Assembly: GCF_029227915.1 (NCBI RefSeq)
Contig: NC_079886.1
Location: 4,278,001 to 4,342,000 of the forward strand
From: Hydractinia symbiolongicarpus
Lineage: Eukaryota; Cnidaria; Hydrozoa; Anthoathecata; Hydractiniidae
Direction: 5' to 3'
DNA: 64,000 bases
Made by a program: the position numbers and the translations under genes. Every line of letters begins with the position of its first letter. Position 1 is the stretch's first letter. Under the pieces are notes generated by a model. The model saw only the letters and a program-made list of their open reading frames with translations, was not told the DNA's origin and searched no databases. This document shows positions 52,131-62,797 of this stretch, piece by piece.

Positions 52131-55100
52131 GACTTAATTTAATTGATTTTGGACTGTGAGCTTATAAATGTGATGAATGAGACAATTGGACTCCATGAAA
52201 AATTATTCTTCTTAAATTGGTATGATTGCCGGAACTCAGCGATTAAACTGGGCGCTGTGGTAGCACTTCATTTAAAAATGTAGAAAAATAACTCATTGTT
52301 TACTGTAGGAACAATCCTAGCCGTTATCGCACGCTAAAGAAATAGAGACAGTTTCAAAAACTACATTTAATTGACTTTCTAACGATATCAGTCCGTTTCA
52401 GTTACAACGGTTGCGTCACATATTCGTGCCAACATGTATTTAGCGATATTTTTCTGATATTACTAGGTTTCATCGCTTTTAACAGTGAAACGATTGACTG
52501 TGGGACATACCTGAACTAATTTTGGACTTTAACTTTATAAATGTGATAATTGAGACAATTGGACTACATGCAATAACATTCTTCTTAAATTGGCATGATT
52601 GACGGAACTCAGTGATTTCACTGGGCGCTGTGGTAGCGCGTCATTTAAAAATGTAGATATATAAGTCATTTTTTACTGTGGAACCAATCCTAGCCGTTAT
52701 CGCACGCTAAAGAAATAGAGAAAGTTTCAAAAACTACATTTAATTGACTTTCTAACGATATCAGTCCGTTTGAGTTACAACGGTTGGGTCACATTTTCGT
52801 ACCAACATGTATTTAGCGACATTTTTCTGATATTATTAGGTTACATCGCTTTTAACAGTGAAACGATTGACTGTGGGACTTAATTGAACTGATTTTGGAC
52901 TGTGACCTGACAAATGTGATGAATGAGACAATTGGACTCCATGAAATAACATTCTTCTTAATTTGGCAGGATTGCCGGTACTCAGCGATTACACTGGGCG
53001 CTGTGGTAGCGCTTCATTTAAAAATGTGGATATATTAGTCATTTTTTACTGTACGACCAATCTTAACCGTTATCGCACGCTGAAGAAATTGAGACAGTTT
53101 CAAAAACTACATTTCAATGACTTTCTAACGGTATCAGTCCGTTTCTGTTACAACGGTTGCGTCACATATTCGTACCAACATGTGTTTAGCGATATTTTTC
53201 TGATATTACTAGGTTGTATCGCTTTTAACAGTGAAACGATTGACTGTGGGACTTAATTGAACTGATTTTGGACTTTAACTTTATAAGAGTGATAATTGAG
53301 ACCATTGGACTCCAAGAAATAAAAATGTTCTGAATTTGAAATGATTGCTAGCACTCAGCGATTACACTGGGCGCTGTGGCAGCGCTTCATTTAAAAATGC
53401 AGATAAATAAGGCATTTTTTACTGTAGGACCAATCCTAGCCGTTACCAGACGCTGAGGAAATAGAGACAGTTTCAAAAACTACATTTCATTGACTTTCTA
53501 ACGGTATCAAACTGTTTCAGTTACAACGGTTGCGTCACATATTCGTGCCAACATGTATTTAGCGATATTTTTCTGATATTACTAGGTTTCATCGCTTTTA
53601 ACAGTGAAACGATTGACTGTGGGACATACCTGAACTAATTTTGGACTTTAATTTTATAAATGTGATAATTGAGACAATTGGACTACATGCAATAACATTC
53701 TTCTTAAATTGGCATGATTGACGGAACTCAGTGATTTCACTGGGCGCTGTGGTAACGCGTCATTTAAAAATGTAGATATATAAGTCATTTTTTACTGTGG
53801 AACCAATCCTAGCCGTTATCGCACGCTAAAGAAATAGAGACAGTTTCAAAAACTACATTTAATTGACTTTCTAACGATATCAGTCCGTTTGAGTTACAAC
53901 GGTTGGGTCACATTTTCGTACCAACATATATTTAGCGACATTTTTCTGATATTATTAGGTTACATCGCTTTTAACAGTGAAACAATTGACTGTGGGACTT
54001 AATTGAACTGATTTTGGACTGTGACCTGACAAATGTGATGAATGAGTCAATTGGACTCCATGAAATAACATTCTTCTTAATTTGGCATGATTGCCGGTAC
54101 TCAGCGATTACACTGGGCGCTGTGGTAGCGCTTCATTTAAAAATGCAGATAAATAAGGCATTTTTTACTGTAGGACCAATCCTAGCCGTTACCAGACGCT
54201 GAGGAAATAGAGACAGTTTCAAAAACTACATTTCATTGACTTTCTAACGGTATCAGTCCGTTTCAGTTACAACGGTTGCGTCACATATTCGTGCCAACAT
54301 GTATTTAGCGATATTTTTCTGATATTACTAGGTTTCATCGCTTTTAACAGTGAAACGATTGACTGTGGGACATACCTGAACTAATTTTGGACTTTAACTT
54401 TATAAATGTGATACTTGAGACAATTGGACTACATGCAATAACATTCTTCTTAAATTGGCATGATTGACGGAACTCAGTGATTTCACTGGGCGCTGTGGTA
54501 ACGCGTCATTTAAAAATGTAGATATATAAGTCATTTTTTACTGTGGGACCAATCCAAGCCGTTATCGCACGCTGAAGAAATTGAGAAAGTTTCAAAAACT
54601 ACATTTCATTGACTTTCTAACGGTATCAGTCCGTTTCAGTTACAACGGTTGCGTCACATATTCGTGCCAACATGTATTTAGCGATATTTTTCTGATATTA
54701 CTAGGTTTCATCGCTTTTAACAGTGAAACGATTGACTGTGGGACATACCTGAACAAATTTTGGACTTTAACTTTATAAATGTGATAATTGAGACAATTGG
54801 ACTACATGCTATAACATTCTTCTTAAATTGGCATGATTGACGGAACTCAGTGATTTCACTGGGCGCTGTGGTAGCGCGTCATTTAAAAATGTAGATATAT
54901 AAGTCATTTTTTACTGTGGGACCAATCCTAGCCGCTATCGCTCGCCGAAGAAGTTGAGACATTTTCAAAAACTAAATTTCATTGACTTTCCAACGGTATC
55001 AGTCCATTTCAGTTACAACGCTTGGGTCACATTTTCGTACCAACATGTATTTAGCGATATTTTTCTGATATTACTAGGTTGCATCGCTTTTAACAGTGAA

Positions 55101-55689
55101 ACAATTGACTGTGGGACTTATTTGAACTGATTTTGTACTGTGACCTGACAAATGTGATGAATGAGGCAATTGGACTCCATGAAATAACATTCTTCTTAAA
55201 TTGGGATGATTGCCGGTACTCGGCGATTACACTGGGCGCTGTGGTAGCGGTTCATTTAAAAATGCAGATAAATAAGTCATTTTTTTACTGTGGGACCAAT
55301 CCTAGCCGTTATCGCACGCTTAGGAAATAGAGACAGTTTCAAAAACTACATTTCATTGACTTTCTAACGGTGTTAGCTTGTTTGAGTTACAACAGTTTGG
55401 TCACATTTTCGTACCAACATGTATTTATCGATATTTTTCTGATATTACTAGGTTGCATCGCCTTTAACAGTGAAACGAGTGACTGTGGGACTTAATTTAA
55501 CTGATTTTGGACTGTGAGGTTACAAATGTGATGAATGAGACAATTGGACTCCATGAAATAACATTCTTCTTAAATTGGCATGATTGCCGGAACTCAGCAA
55601 TTAAACTGGGCGCTGTGGTAGCGCTTCATTTAAAATATAGATAAATAAGTCATTGTTTACTGTAGGAACAATCCTAGCCGTTATCGCAC
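52131..55689. repeat. Satellite block re-using 41.7-44.1 kb types
   Basis: About ten monomers. The part near 52,650-53,700 follows 42,950-44,000 at a shift of about 9,695 bp (26 monomers), sharing AGAGAAAGTTTC and GGCAGGATTGCC. Later units return to the GGTTTCATCGC and GTGGTAACGCGTC types. A one-base insertion in the T-run near 55,286 and AAATATAGATAAATAAG near 55,633 are small private indels. Confidence 0.72.
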
Positions 55690-55863
55690 GTTAAAGAAAT
55701 AGAGACAGTTTCAAAAACTACATTTAATTGATTTTCTAACGATATCAGTCCGTTTGAGTTACAACGGTTGGGTCACATTTTCGTACCAACGTGTATTTAG
55801 CGACATTTTTCTGATATTATTAGGTTACATCGCTTTTAACAGTGAAACGATTGACTGTGGGAC

Positions 55864-55867
55864 TTAA
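55864..55867. repeat. Target site duplication TTAA, left
   Basis: TTAA follows GACTGTGGGAC, exactly where the uninterrupted monomer reads GGGACTTAATTGAAG. One TTAA in the empty monomer becomes two around the element. Confidence 0.93.
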
Positions 55868-55884
55868 CCCTATTCGGTCCGGGG
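55868..55884 (+). repeat. Left terminal inverted repeat (17 bp)
   Basis: CCCTATTCGGTCCGGGG is the exact reverse complement of the last 17 bases of the element. It runs straight into a G-run and palindrome, so the similarity between the ends continues inward once run-length differences and an extra stretch in the right end are allowed for. Confidence 0.95.
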
Positions 55885-55907
55885 GGGGGGGCGGATTCCG
55901 CCCCCCC
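55885..55907. repeat. Subterminal G/C-run palindrome, left
   Basis: Seven G, then CGGA, a single central T, TCCG and seven C form a 23-bp palindrome with 11-bp arms. With the TIR's final four G the full G-run is 11 bases (55,881-55,891). It is the inverted counterpart of 56,548-56,570. Confidence 0.9.
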
Positions 55908-56547
55908 TGACGGTTTTTTTTTTAATAACTCCTGATTGCTTTGTTATATGGCTATGATACTTACTGAGTTTCAACATTTATCTATTAGACACCTGCATGC
56001 TAATTTTTTAGGTTCCATACCTTTCAGAGGCTTTGATATTGGCCATTACTCGAAACTACCCCTAAAAATCTCTATGAAATCCTTATAATGGGGAAAATAT
56101 AATAACTCCTGTTAGGATTATCCTTAGAACTTGAAACTTGCAACACAACTTGGTTTCATCAAGAAGAATCATTTGGAGTAATTTGAACACGTAACTAATC
56201 CGATTTCCCGATTTGTCGGATTTTACCCAAAAATCGGAAAAAAACGGATTTTCGGGCAATTTTTGGCAATTTTTCATCCGATCCATGTAAAAACCGGAAG
56301 ATATGTAAAATAACTTTTATTTAGCTTTCAGAAACTTCAAACAGAATGTAAAAATTCGCTCTAGAACAAAAGTAATTATATTTTAAGCAGATAGTGGCAT
56401 TTTTAACAATTTTCAAGCTTTTGATGACGTCACAGAAAATGTGCTGACGCAAGCAAATTTTTTTTGGCGCCATTTTGTTCCTTTTATGACGTACTATAAG
56501 TGTGCCAAGTTTGATTCAATTTGAACAACCCTATGAAAAGTTGTTGA

Positions 56548-56583
56548 GGGGGGGCGGAATCCGCCCCCCCCCCCCCCCCCCCC
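56548..56583. repeat. Subterminal G/C-run palindrome with 20-base C-run, right
   Basis: Seven G, CGGA, a central A and TCCG are followed by a run of 20 C (56,564-56,583). The first 23 bases form the palindrome matching the left end in inverse. The long homopolymer is a likely place for sequencing length error. Confidence 0.88.
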
Positions 56584-56604
56584 GGTCATAGTATGTTCGA
56601 AAAA

Positions 56605-56621
56605 CCCCGGACCGAATAGGG
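56605..56621 (-). repeat. Right terminal inverted repeat (17 bp)
   Basis: CCCCGGACCGAATAGGG mirrors the left end perfectly. Immediately inside it lies about 21 bp (56,584-56,604) that the left end lacks, then the 20-base C-run and the right palindrome. Confidence 0.95.
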
Positions 56622-56625
56622 TTAA
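56622..56625. repeat. Target site duplication TTAA, right
   Basis: TTAA precedes TTGAAGTGACATTGG, which resumes the interrupted monomer without loss or gain of other bases. Confidence 0.93.
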
Positions 56626-57189
56626 TTGAAGTGACATTGGACTGTGGCCTTACAAATGTGATGAATGAGACAATTGGACTCACTGAAATAACATTCTTCT
56701 TAAATTGGCATGATTGTCGGAACTCAGCGGTTAAACTGGGCGCTGTGGTAGCGCTTCATTTAAAAATGTAGATATATAAGTCATTTTTTACTGTGGGACC
56801 AACCCTAGCAGCTATCGCTCGTCGAAGAAGTTGAGACTGTTTCAAAAACTAAATTTCACTGACGTTCTAACGGTATCAGACCGTTTTAGTTACAACACTT
56901 GGGTCACATTTTCGTACCAACATGTATTTAGCAATATTTTTCTGATATTACTAGGTTGCATCGCTTTTAACAGTGAAACAATTGACTGTGGGACTTAATT
57001 GAACTGATTTTGGACTGCGATCGGACAAATGTGATGAATGAGACAATTGGACTCCATGAAATAACATTCTTCAAAATTTGGCATGATTGCCGGTACTCAG
57101 CGATTACACTGGTCGCTGTAGTAGCGCTTCATTTAAAAATGTGGATATATTAGTCATTTTTTACTGTGGGACCAATCTTAGCCGTTATC
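56626..57189. repeat. Satellite, first copy of a 2-monomer repeat (interrupted)
   Basis: Together with 55,690-55,867 this forms the first copy of a 746-bp repeat whose second copy starts near 57,190. Shared private marks are TTGGACTCACTGAAATAAC (cactgaaata at 56,681 and 57,427), GTGACATTGGACTGTGG and ACCAACCCTAGCAGCTATCG. It also contains GGACTGCGATCGGACAAATG near 57,013, which is related to the type at about 61,861. Confidence 0.8.
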
Positions 57190-57610
57190 GCACGGTAAAG
57201 AAATAGAGACAGTTTCAAAAACTACATTTAATTGATTTTCTAACGATATCAGTCCGTTTGAGTTACAACGGTTGGGTCACATTTTCGTACCAACGTGTAT
57301 TTAGCGACATTTTTCTGATATTATTAGGTTACATCGCTTTTAACAGTGAAACGATTGACTGTGGGACTTAATTGAAGTGACATTGGACTGTGGCCTTACA
57401 AATGTGATGAATGAGACAATTGGACTCACTGAAATAACATTCTTCTTAAATTGGCATGATTGTCGGAACTCAGCGGTTAAACTGGGCGCTGTGGTAGCGC
57501 TTCATTTAAAAATGTAGATATATAAGTCATTTTTTACTGTGGGACCAACCCTAGCAGCTATCGCTCGCCGAAGAAGTTGAGACTGTTTCAAAAACTAAAT
57601 TTCACTGACT
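57190..57610. repeat. Second copy of the 2-monomer repeat, with the empty transposon site
   Basis: Follows both flanks of the element: the left part matches 55,690-55,867 (ATTGATTTTCTAACG, ACCAACGTGTATTTAGCGAC) and the right part matches from 56,622 to about 56,845. A single uninterrupted TTAA at 57,368-57,371 occupies the insertion point. It therefore serves as a natural empty-site comparison within the window. Confidence 0.88.
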
Positions 57611-60559
57611 TTCTAACGGTATCAGTCCGTTTCTGTTACAACGGTTGCGTCACATATTCGTACCAACATGTGTTTAGCGATATTTTTCTGATATTACTAG
57701 GTTGTATCGCTTTTAACAGTGAAACGATTGACTGTGGGACTTAATTGAACTGATTTTAGACTTTAACTTTATAAATGTGATAATTGAGACAATTGGACTA
57801 CATGCAATAACATTCTTCTTAAATTGGCATGATTGACGGAACTCAGTGATTTCACTGGGCGCTGTGGTAGCGCGTCATTTAAAAATGTAGATATATAAGT
57901 CATTTTTTACTGTGGGACCAATCCTAGCCGTTATCGCACGCTGAAGAAATTGAGAAAGTTTCAAAAACTACATTTCATTGACTTTCTAACGGTATCAGTC
58001 CGTTTCAGTTACAACGGTTGCGTCACATATTCGTGCCAACATGTATTTAGCGATATTTTTCTGATATTACTAGGTTTCATCGCTTTTAACAGTGGAACGA
58101 TTGACTGTGGGATATACCTGAACTAATTTTGGACTTTAACTTTATAAATGTGATAATTGAGACAATTGGACTATATGCTATAACATTCTTCTAAAATTGG
58201 CATGATTGACGGAACTCAGTGATTTCACTGGGCGCTGTGGCAGCGCGTCATTTAAAAATGTAGATATATAAGTCATTTTTTACTGTGGGACCAATCATAG
58301 CCGTTATCGCACGCTGAAGAAATTGAGACATTTTCAAAAACTAAATTTCATTGACTTTCTAACGGTATCAGTCCGTTTCTGTTACAACGGTTGCGTCACA
58401 TATTTGTTTCAACATGTATTTAGCGATATTTTTCTGATATTACTACGTTGCATCGCTTTTAACAGTGAAACGATTGACTGTGGGACTTACTTGAACTGAT
58501 TTTGAACTTTAACTTTTTAAATGTGATGATTGAAACAATTGGACTCCATGCAATAACATTCTTCTTAAATTGGCATGATTGACGGAACTCAGCATTTACA
58601 CTGGGCGCTATGGTAGCCCTTCATTTAAAAATGTAGATATATAAGTCATTTTTTACTGTGGGACCAATCCTAGCCGCTATCGCTCGCCGAAGAAGTTGAG
58701 ACATTTTCAAAAACTAAATTTCATTGACTTTCTAACGGTATCAGTCCATTTCAGTTACAACGCTTGGGTCACATTTTCGTACCAACATGTATTTAGCGAT
58801 ATTTTTCTGATATTACCAGGTTGCATCGTATTTAACAGTGAAACAATTGACTGTGGGACTTAATTGAACTGATTTTGTACTGTGACCTGACAAATGTGAT
58901 GAATGAGGGAATTGGACTCCATGAAATAACATTCTTCTTAAATTGGCATGATTGCCGCTATTTAGCGATTACACTGTGCGCTGTGGTAGCGCTTCATTTA
59001 AAAATGCAGATAAATAAGTCATTTTTTACTGTAGGACCAATCCTAGCTGTTATCGCACGCTGAAGAAATAGAGACAGTTTCAAAAACTACATTTCATTGA
59101 CTTTCCAACGGTATCAGTCCGTTTCAGTTACAACGGTTGCGTGACATATTCGTGCCAACATGTATTTAGCGATATTTTTCTGATATTACTATGTTGCATC
59201 GCTTTTAACAGTGAAACGATTGACTGTGGGACATACTTGAACTGATTTTGGACTGTAACTTTATAAATGTGATAATTGAAACAATTGGACTCCATGCAAT
59301 AACATTCTTCTTAAATTGGCATGATTGACGGAACTCAGCGATTACACTGGGCGCTATGGTAGCCCTTCATTTAAAAATGTAGATATATAAGTCATTTTTT
59401 ACTGTGGGACTAATCCTAGCCGCTATCGCTCGCCGAAGAAGTTGAGCCATTTTCAAAAACTAAATTTCATTGACTTTCTAACGGTATCAGTCCATTTCAG
59501 TTACAACGCTTGGGTCACATTTTCGTACCAACATGTATTTAGCGATATTTTTCTGATATTACTAGGTTGCATCGCTTTTAATAGTGAAACAATTGACTGT
59601 GGGACTTATTTGAAGTGACTTTGGACTGTGGCCTTACAAATGTGATGAATGAGACAATTGGACTCAATGAAATAACATTCTTCTTAAATTGGCATGATTG
59701 TCGGAACTCAGCGATTACACTGGGCGCTGTGGTAGCACTTCATTTAAAAATGCAGATAAATAAGTCAATTTTTACTGTGGGACCAATCCTAGCCGTTATC
59801 GCACGCTGAGGAAATAGAGACAGTTTCAAAAACTACATTTCATTGACTTTCTAACGGTGTTAGCCTGTTTGAGTTACAACAGTTTGGTCACATTTTCGTA
59901 CCAACATGTATTTATCGATATTTTTCTGATATTACTAGGTTGCATCGCCTTTAACAGTGAAACGAGTGACTGTGGGACTTAATTTAACTGATTTTGGACT
60001 GTGAGCTTACAAATGTGATGAATGAGACAATTGGACTCCATGAAATAACATTCTTCTTAAATTGGCATGATTGCCGGAACTCAGCGATTAAACTGGGCGC
60101 TGTGGTAGCGCTTCATTTAAAAATGTAGATAAATAACTCATTGTTTACTGTAGGAACAATCCTAGCCGTTATCGCACGCTAAAGAAATAGAGACAGTTTC
60201 AAAAACTACATTTAATTGACTTTCTAACGATATCAGTCCGTTTGAGTTACAACGGTTGGGTCACATTTTCGTACCAACGTGTGTTTAGCGACATTTTTCT
60301 GATATTATTAAGTTACATCGCTTTTAACAGTGAAATGATTGACTGTGGGACTTAATTGAAGTGACGTTGGACTGTGGCCTTACAAATGTGATGAATGAGA
60401 CAATTGGACACAATGAAATAACATTCTCCTTAAATTGGCATGATTGTCGGAACTCAGCGGTTAAACTGGGCGCTGTGGTAGCGCTTCATTTAAAAATGTA
60501 GATATATAAGTCATTTTTTACTGTGGGACCAATCCTAGCCGCTATCGCTCGCCGAAGAA
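57611..60559. repeat. Satellite block with mixed monomer types
   Basis: About eight monomers. CTTTAACTTTATAA heads (57,760-59,270) give way to GACCTG and GTGGCCTTAC heads. Segment 59,806-60,200 recurs about 1,118 bp later at 60,924-61,320 (three monomers). Private changes include CCGCTATTTAGCGATTAC near 58,956 and TTGAGCCATTTTC near 59,444. No HOR longer than three monomers was recognised here. Confidence 0.72.
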
Positions 60560-61762
60560 GTTGAGACAGTTTCAAAAACTACATTTCATTGACTTTCTAA
60601 CGGTATCAGTCCGTTTCTGTTACAACAGTTGCGTCACATAATCGCACCAACATGTGTTTAGCGATATTTTTCTGATATTACTAGGTTGTATCGCTTTTAA
60701 CAGTGAAACGATTGACTGTGGGACTTAATTGAACTGATTTTGGACTTTACCTTTATAAATGTGATAATTGAGACAATTGGATTACTTGCAATAACATTCT
60801 TCTTAAATTGGCATGATTGTCGGAACTCAGCGATTACACTGGGCGCTGTGGTAGCGCTTCATTTGAAAATGCAGATAAATAAGTCATTTTTTACTGTGGG
60901 ACCAATCCTAGCCGTTATCGCACGCTGAGGAAATAGAGACAGTTTCAAAAACTACATTTCATTGACTTTCTAACGGTGTTAGCCTGTTTGAGTTACAACA
61001 GTTTGGTCACATTTTCGTACCAACATGTATTTATCGATATTTTTCTGATATTACTAGGTTGCATCGCCTTTAACAGTGAAACGAGTGACTGTGGGACTTA
61101 ATTTAACTGATTTTAGACTGTGAGCTTACAAATGTGATGAATGAGACAATTGGACTCCATGAAATAACATTCTTCTTAAATTGGCATGATTGCCGGAACT
61201 CAGCGATTAAACTTGGCGCTGTGGTAGCGCTTCATTTAAAAATGTAGATAAATAACTCATTGTTTACTGTAGGAACAATCCTAGCCGTTATCGCACGCTA
61301 AAGAAATAGAGACAGTTTCAAAAACTACATTTAATTGACTTTCTAACAATATCAGTCCGTTTGAGTTACAACGGTTGGGTCACATTTTCGTACCAACGCG
61401 TATTTAGCGACATTTTTCTGATATTATTAGGTTACATCGCTTTTAACAGTGAAACGTTTGACTGTGGCACTTAATTGAAGTGACATTGGACTGTGGCCTT
61501 ACAAATGTGATGAATGAGACAATTGGACACAATGAAATAACATTCTTCTTAAATTGGCATGATTGTCGGAACTCAGCGGTTAAACTGGGCGCTGTGGTAG
61601 CGCTTCATTTAAAAATGTAGATATATAAGTCATTTTTTACTGTGGGACCAATCCTAGCCGCTATCGCTCGCCGAAGAAGTTGAGACAATTTCAAAAACTA
61701 CATTTCACTGACTTTCTAACGGTATCAGACCGTTTCAGTTACAACACTTGGGTCACATTTTC
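60560..61762. repeat. 6-monomer HOR (2,238 bp shift), copy 1 segment
   Basis: Matches 62,798-64,000 at a shift of 2,238 bp. Shared private marks are CATAATCGCACCAACATG, GGATTACTTGCAATAAC, TTTGAAAATGCAGATAAATAAG, AACTTGGCGCTGTGG, CGTACCAACGCGTATTTAG and CGTTTGACTGTGGCAC. Differences seen include GTCCGTTTCTG versus GTCCGTTTTTG and ACTTTACCTTTATAA versus ACTTTAACTTTATAA. Confidence 0.86.
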
Positions 61763-62797
61763 GTACCAACATGTATTTAGCAATATCTTTCTGATATTAT
61801 TAGGTTGCATCGCTTTTAACAGTGAAACAATTGACTGTGGGACTTAATTAAACTGATTTTGGACTGCGACCGGACAAATGTGATGAATGAGACAATTGGA
61901 CTCCATGAAATAACATTCTTCTTAATTTGGCATGATTGCCGGTACTCAGCGATTACACTGGGCGCTGTGGTAGCGCTTCATTTAAAAATGTGGATATATT
62001 AGTCATTTTTTACTGTGGGACCAATCTTAGCTGTTATCGCACGCTGAAGAAATTGAGACAGTTTCAAAAACTACATTTCATTGACTTTCTAACGGTATCA
62101 GTCCGTTTCTGTTACAACGGTTGCGTCACATATTCGTACCAACATGTGTTTAGCGATATTTTTCTGATATTACTAGGTTGTATCGCTTTTAACAGTGAAA
62201 CGATTGACTGTGGGACTTAATTGAACTGATTTTGGACTTTAACTTTATAAATGTGATAATTGAGACAATTGGACTACATGCAATAACATTCTTCTTAAAT
62301 TGGCATGATTGACGGAACTCAGTGATTTCACTGGGCGCTGTGGTAGCGCGTCATTTAAAAATGTAGATATATAAGTCATTTTTTACTGTGGGACCAATCC
62401 TAGCCGTTATCGCGCGCTGAAGAAATTGAGACAGTTTCAAAAACTACATTTCATTGACTTTCTAACGGTATCAGTCCGTTTCTGTTACAACGGTTGCGTC
62501 ACATATTTGTACCAACATGTATTTAGCGATATTTTTCTGATATTACTACGTTGCATCGCTTTTAACAGTGAAACAATTGACTGTGGGACTTAGTTAAACT
62601 GATTTTGGACTTTAACTTTTTAAATGTGATAATTGAAACAATTGGACACCATGCAATAACATTCTTCTTAAATTGGCATGATTGACGGAACTCAGCGATT
62701 AAACTGGGCGCTGTGGTAGCGCTTCATTTAAAAATGTAGATATATAAGTCATTTTTTACTGTGGGACCAATCCTAGCCGCTATCGCTCGCCGAAGAA
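61763..62797. repeat. Satellite units inside the 6-monomer HOR period
   Basis: Nearly three monomers that complete the 2,238-bp period but have no second copy before the window ends. They carry GGACTGCGACCGGACAAATG, ATGTGGATATATTAG and CTTTAACTTTTTAAATGTG. Downstream sequence would show whether the HOR continues. Confidence 0.7.

Larger units (their letters stand above)
1..55867. repeat. Satellite DNA array, 373-bp monomer, left segment
   Basis: Head-to-tail tandem repeat of a unit of about 373 bp, roughly 150 copies here and all in one orientation. Equivalent sites recur at 373 bp or multiples of it (for example 40,588, 40,961 and 41,334). Conserved landmarks in each unit, in order, are a CAATTG palindrome, TTCTTAAATTGGCATGATT, a GCGCT/AGCGC inverted repeat, CATTTAAAAATG, ACTGTGGGACCAAT, TTTCAAAAACTACATTT, ACATGT, TTTTTCTGATATTA, TTTTAACAGTGAAACGA and GACTGTGGGACTTAATTG. 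Copies differ mainly by scattered substitutions in shared combinations, which define subtypes. The segment runs off the left edge of the window. Its right end is the TTAA target site of the inserted element. No coding function is inferred. A centromeric or heterochromatic location is plausible but unproven. Confidence 0.97.
55868..56621. mobile_element. Non-autonomous piggyBac-like element (MITE), 754 bp
   Basis: This is the only sequence in the window that is not satellite. It interrupts the monomer exactly at TTAA, which is present on both sides, and both ends are perfect 17-bp inverted repeats beginning CCC and ending GGG. TTAA target duplication and CCC...GGG ends are the known hallmarks of the piggyBac superfamily. 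The interior is AT-rich and has no transposase: the longest frame is 67 codons on the minus strand (56,083-56,286) with no recognisable domain. It must therefore rely on a transposase from elsewhere. It also contains G/C-run palindromes inside each end, a 12-bp direct repeat TAATAACTCCTG at 55,923 and 56,100, an AGGATTATCCT palindrome at 56,114, and a TGACGTCA palindrome at 56,425. Other TTAA-targeting families cannot be fully excluded. Confidence 0.88.

Noticed and set aside
56083-56286. 67-codon minus-strand frame in the transposon as a transposase remnant
   Set aside because: It is short, shows no DDD catalytic pattern or zinc-finger cysteine cluster, and resembles no protein I recognise. 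It is more likely a chance frame.
55868-56621. LTR retrotransposon or retroviral remnant
   Set aside because: The ends are inverted, not direct, repeats. The target duplication is exactly TTAA, and there is no TG...CA end, primer site or polymerase frame.
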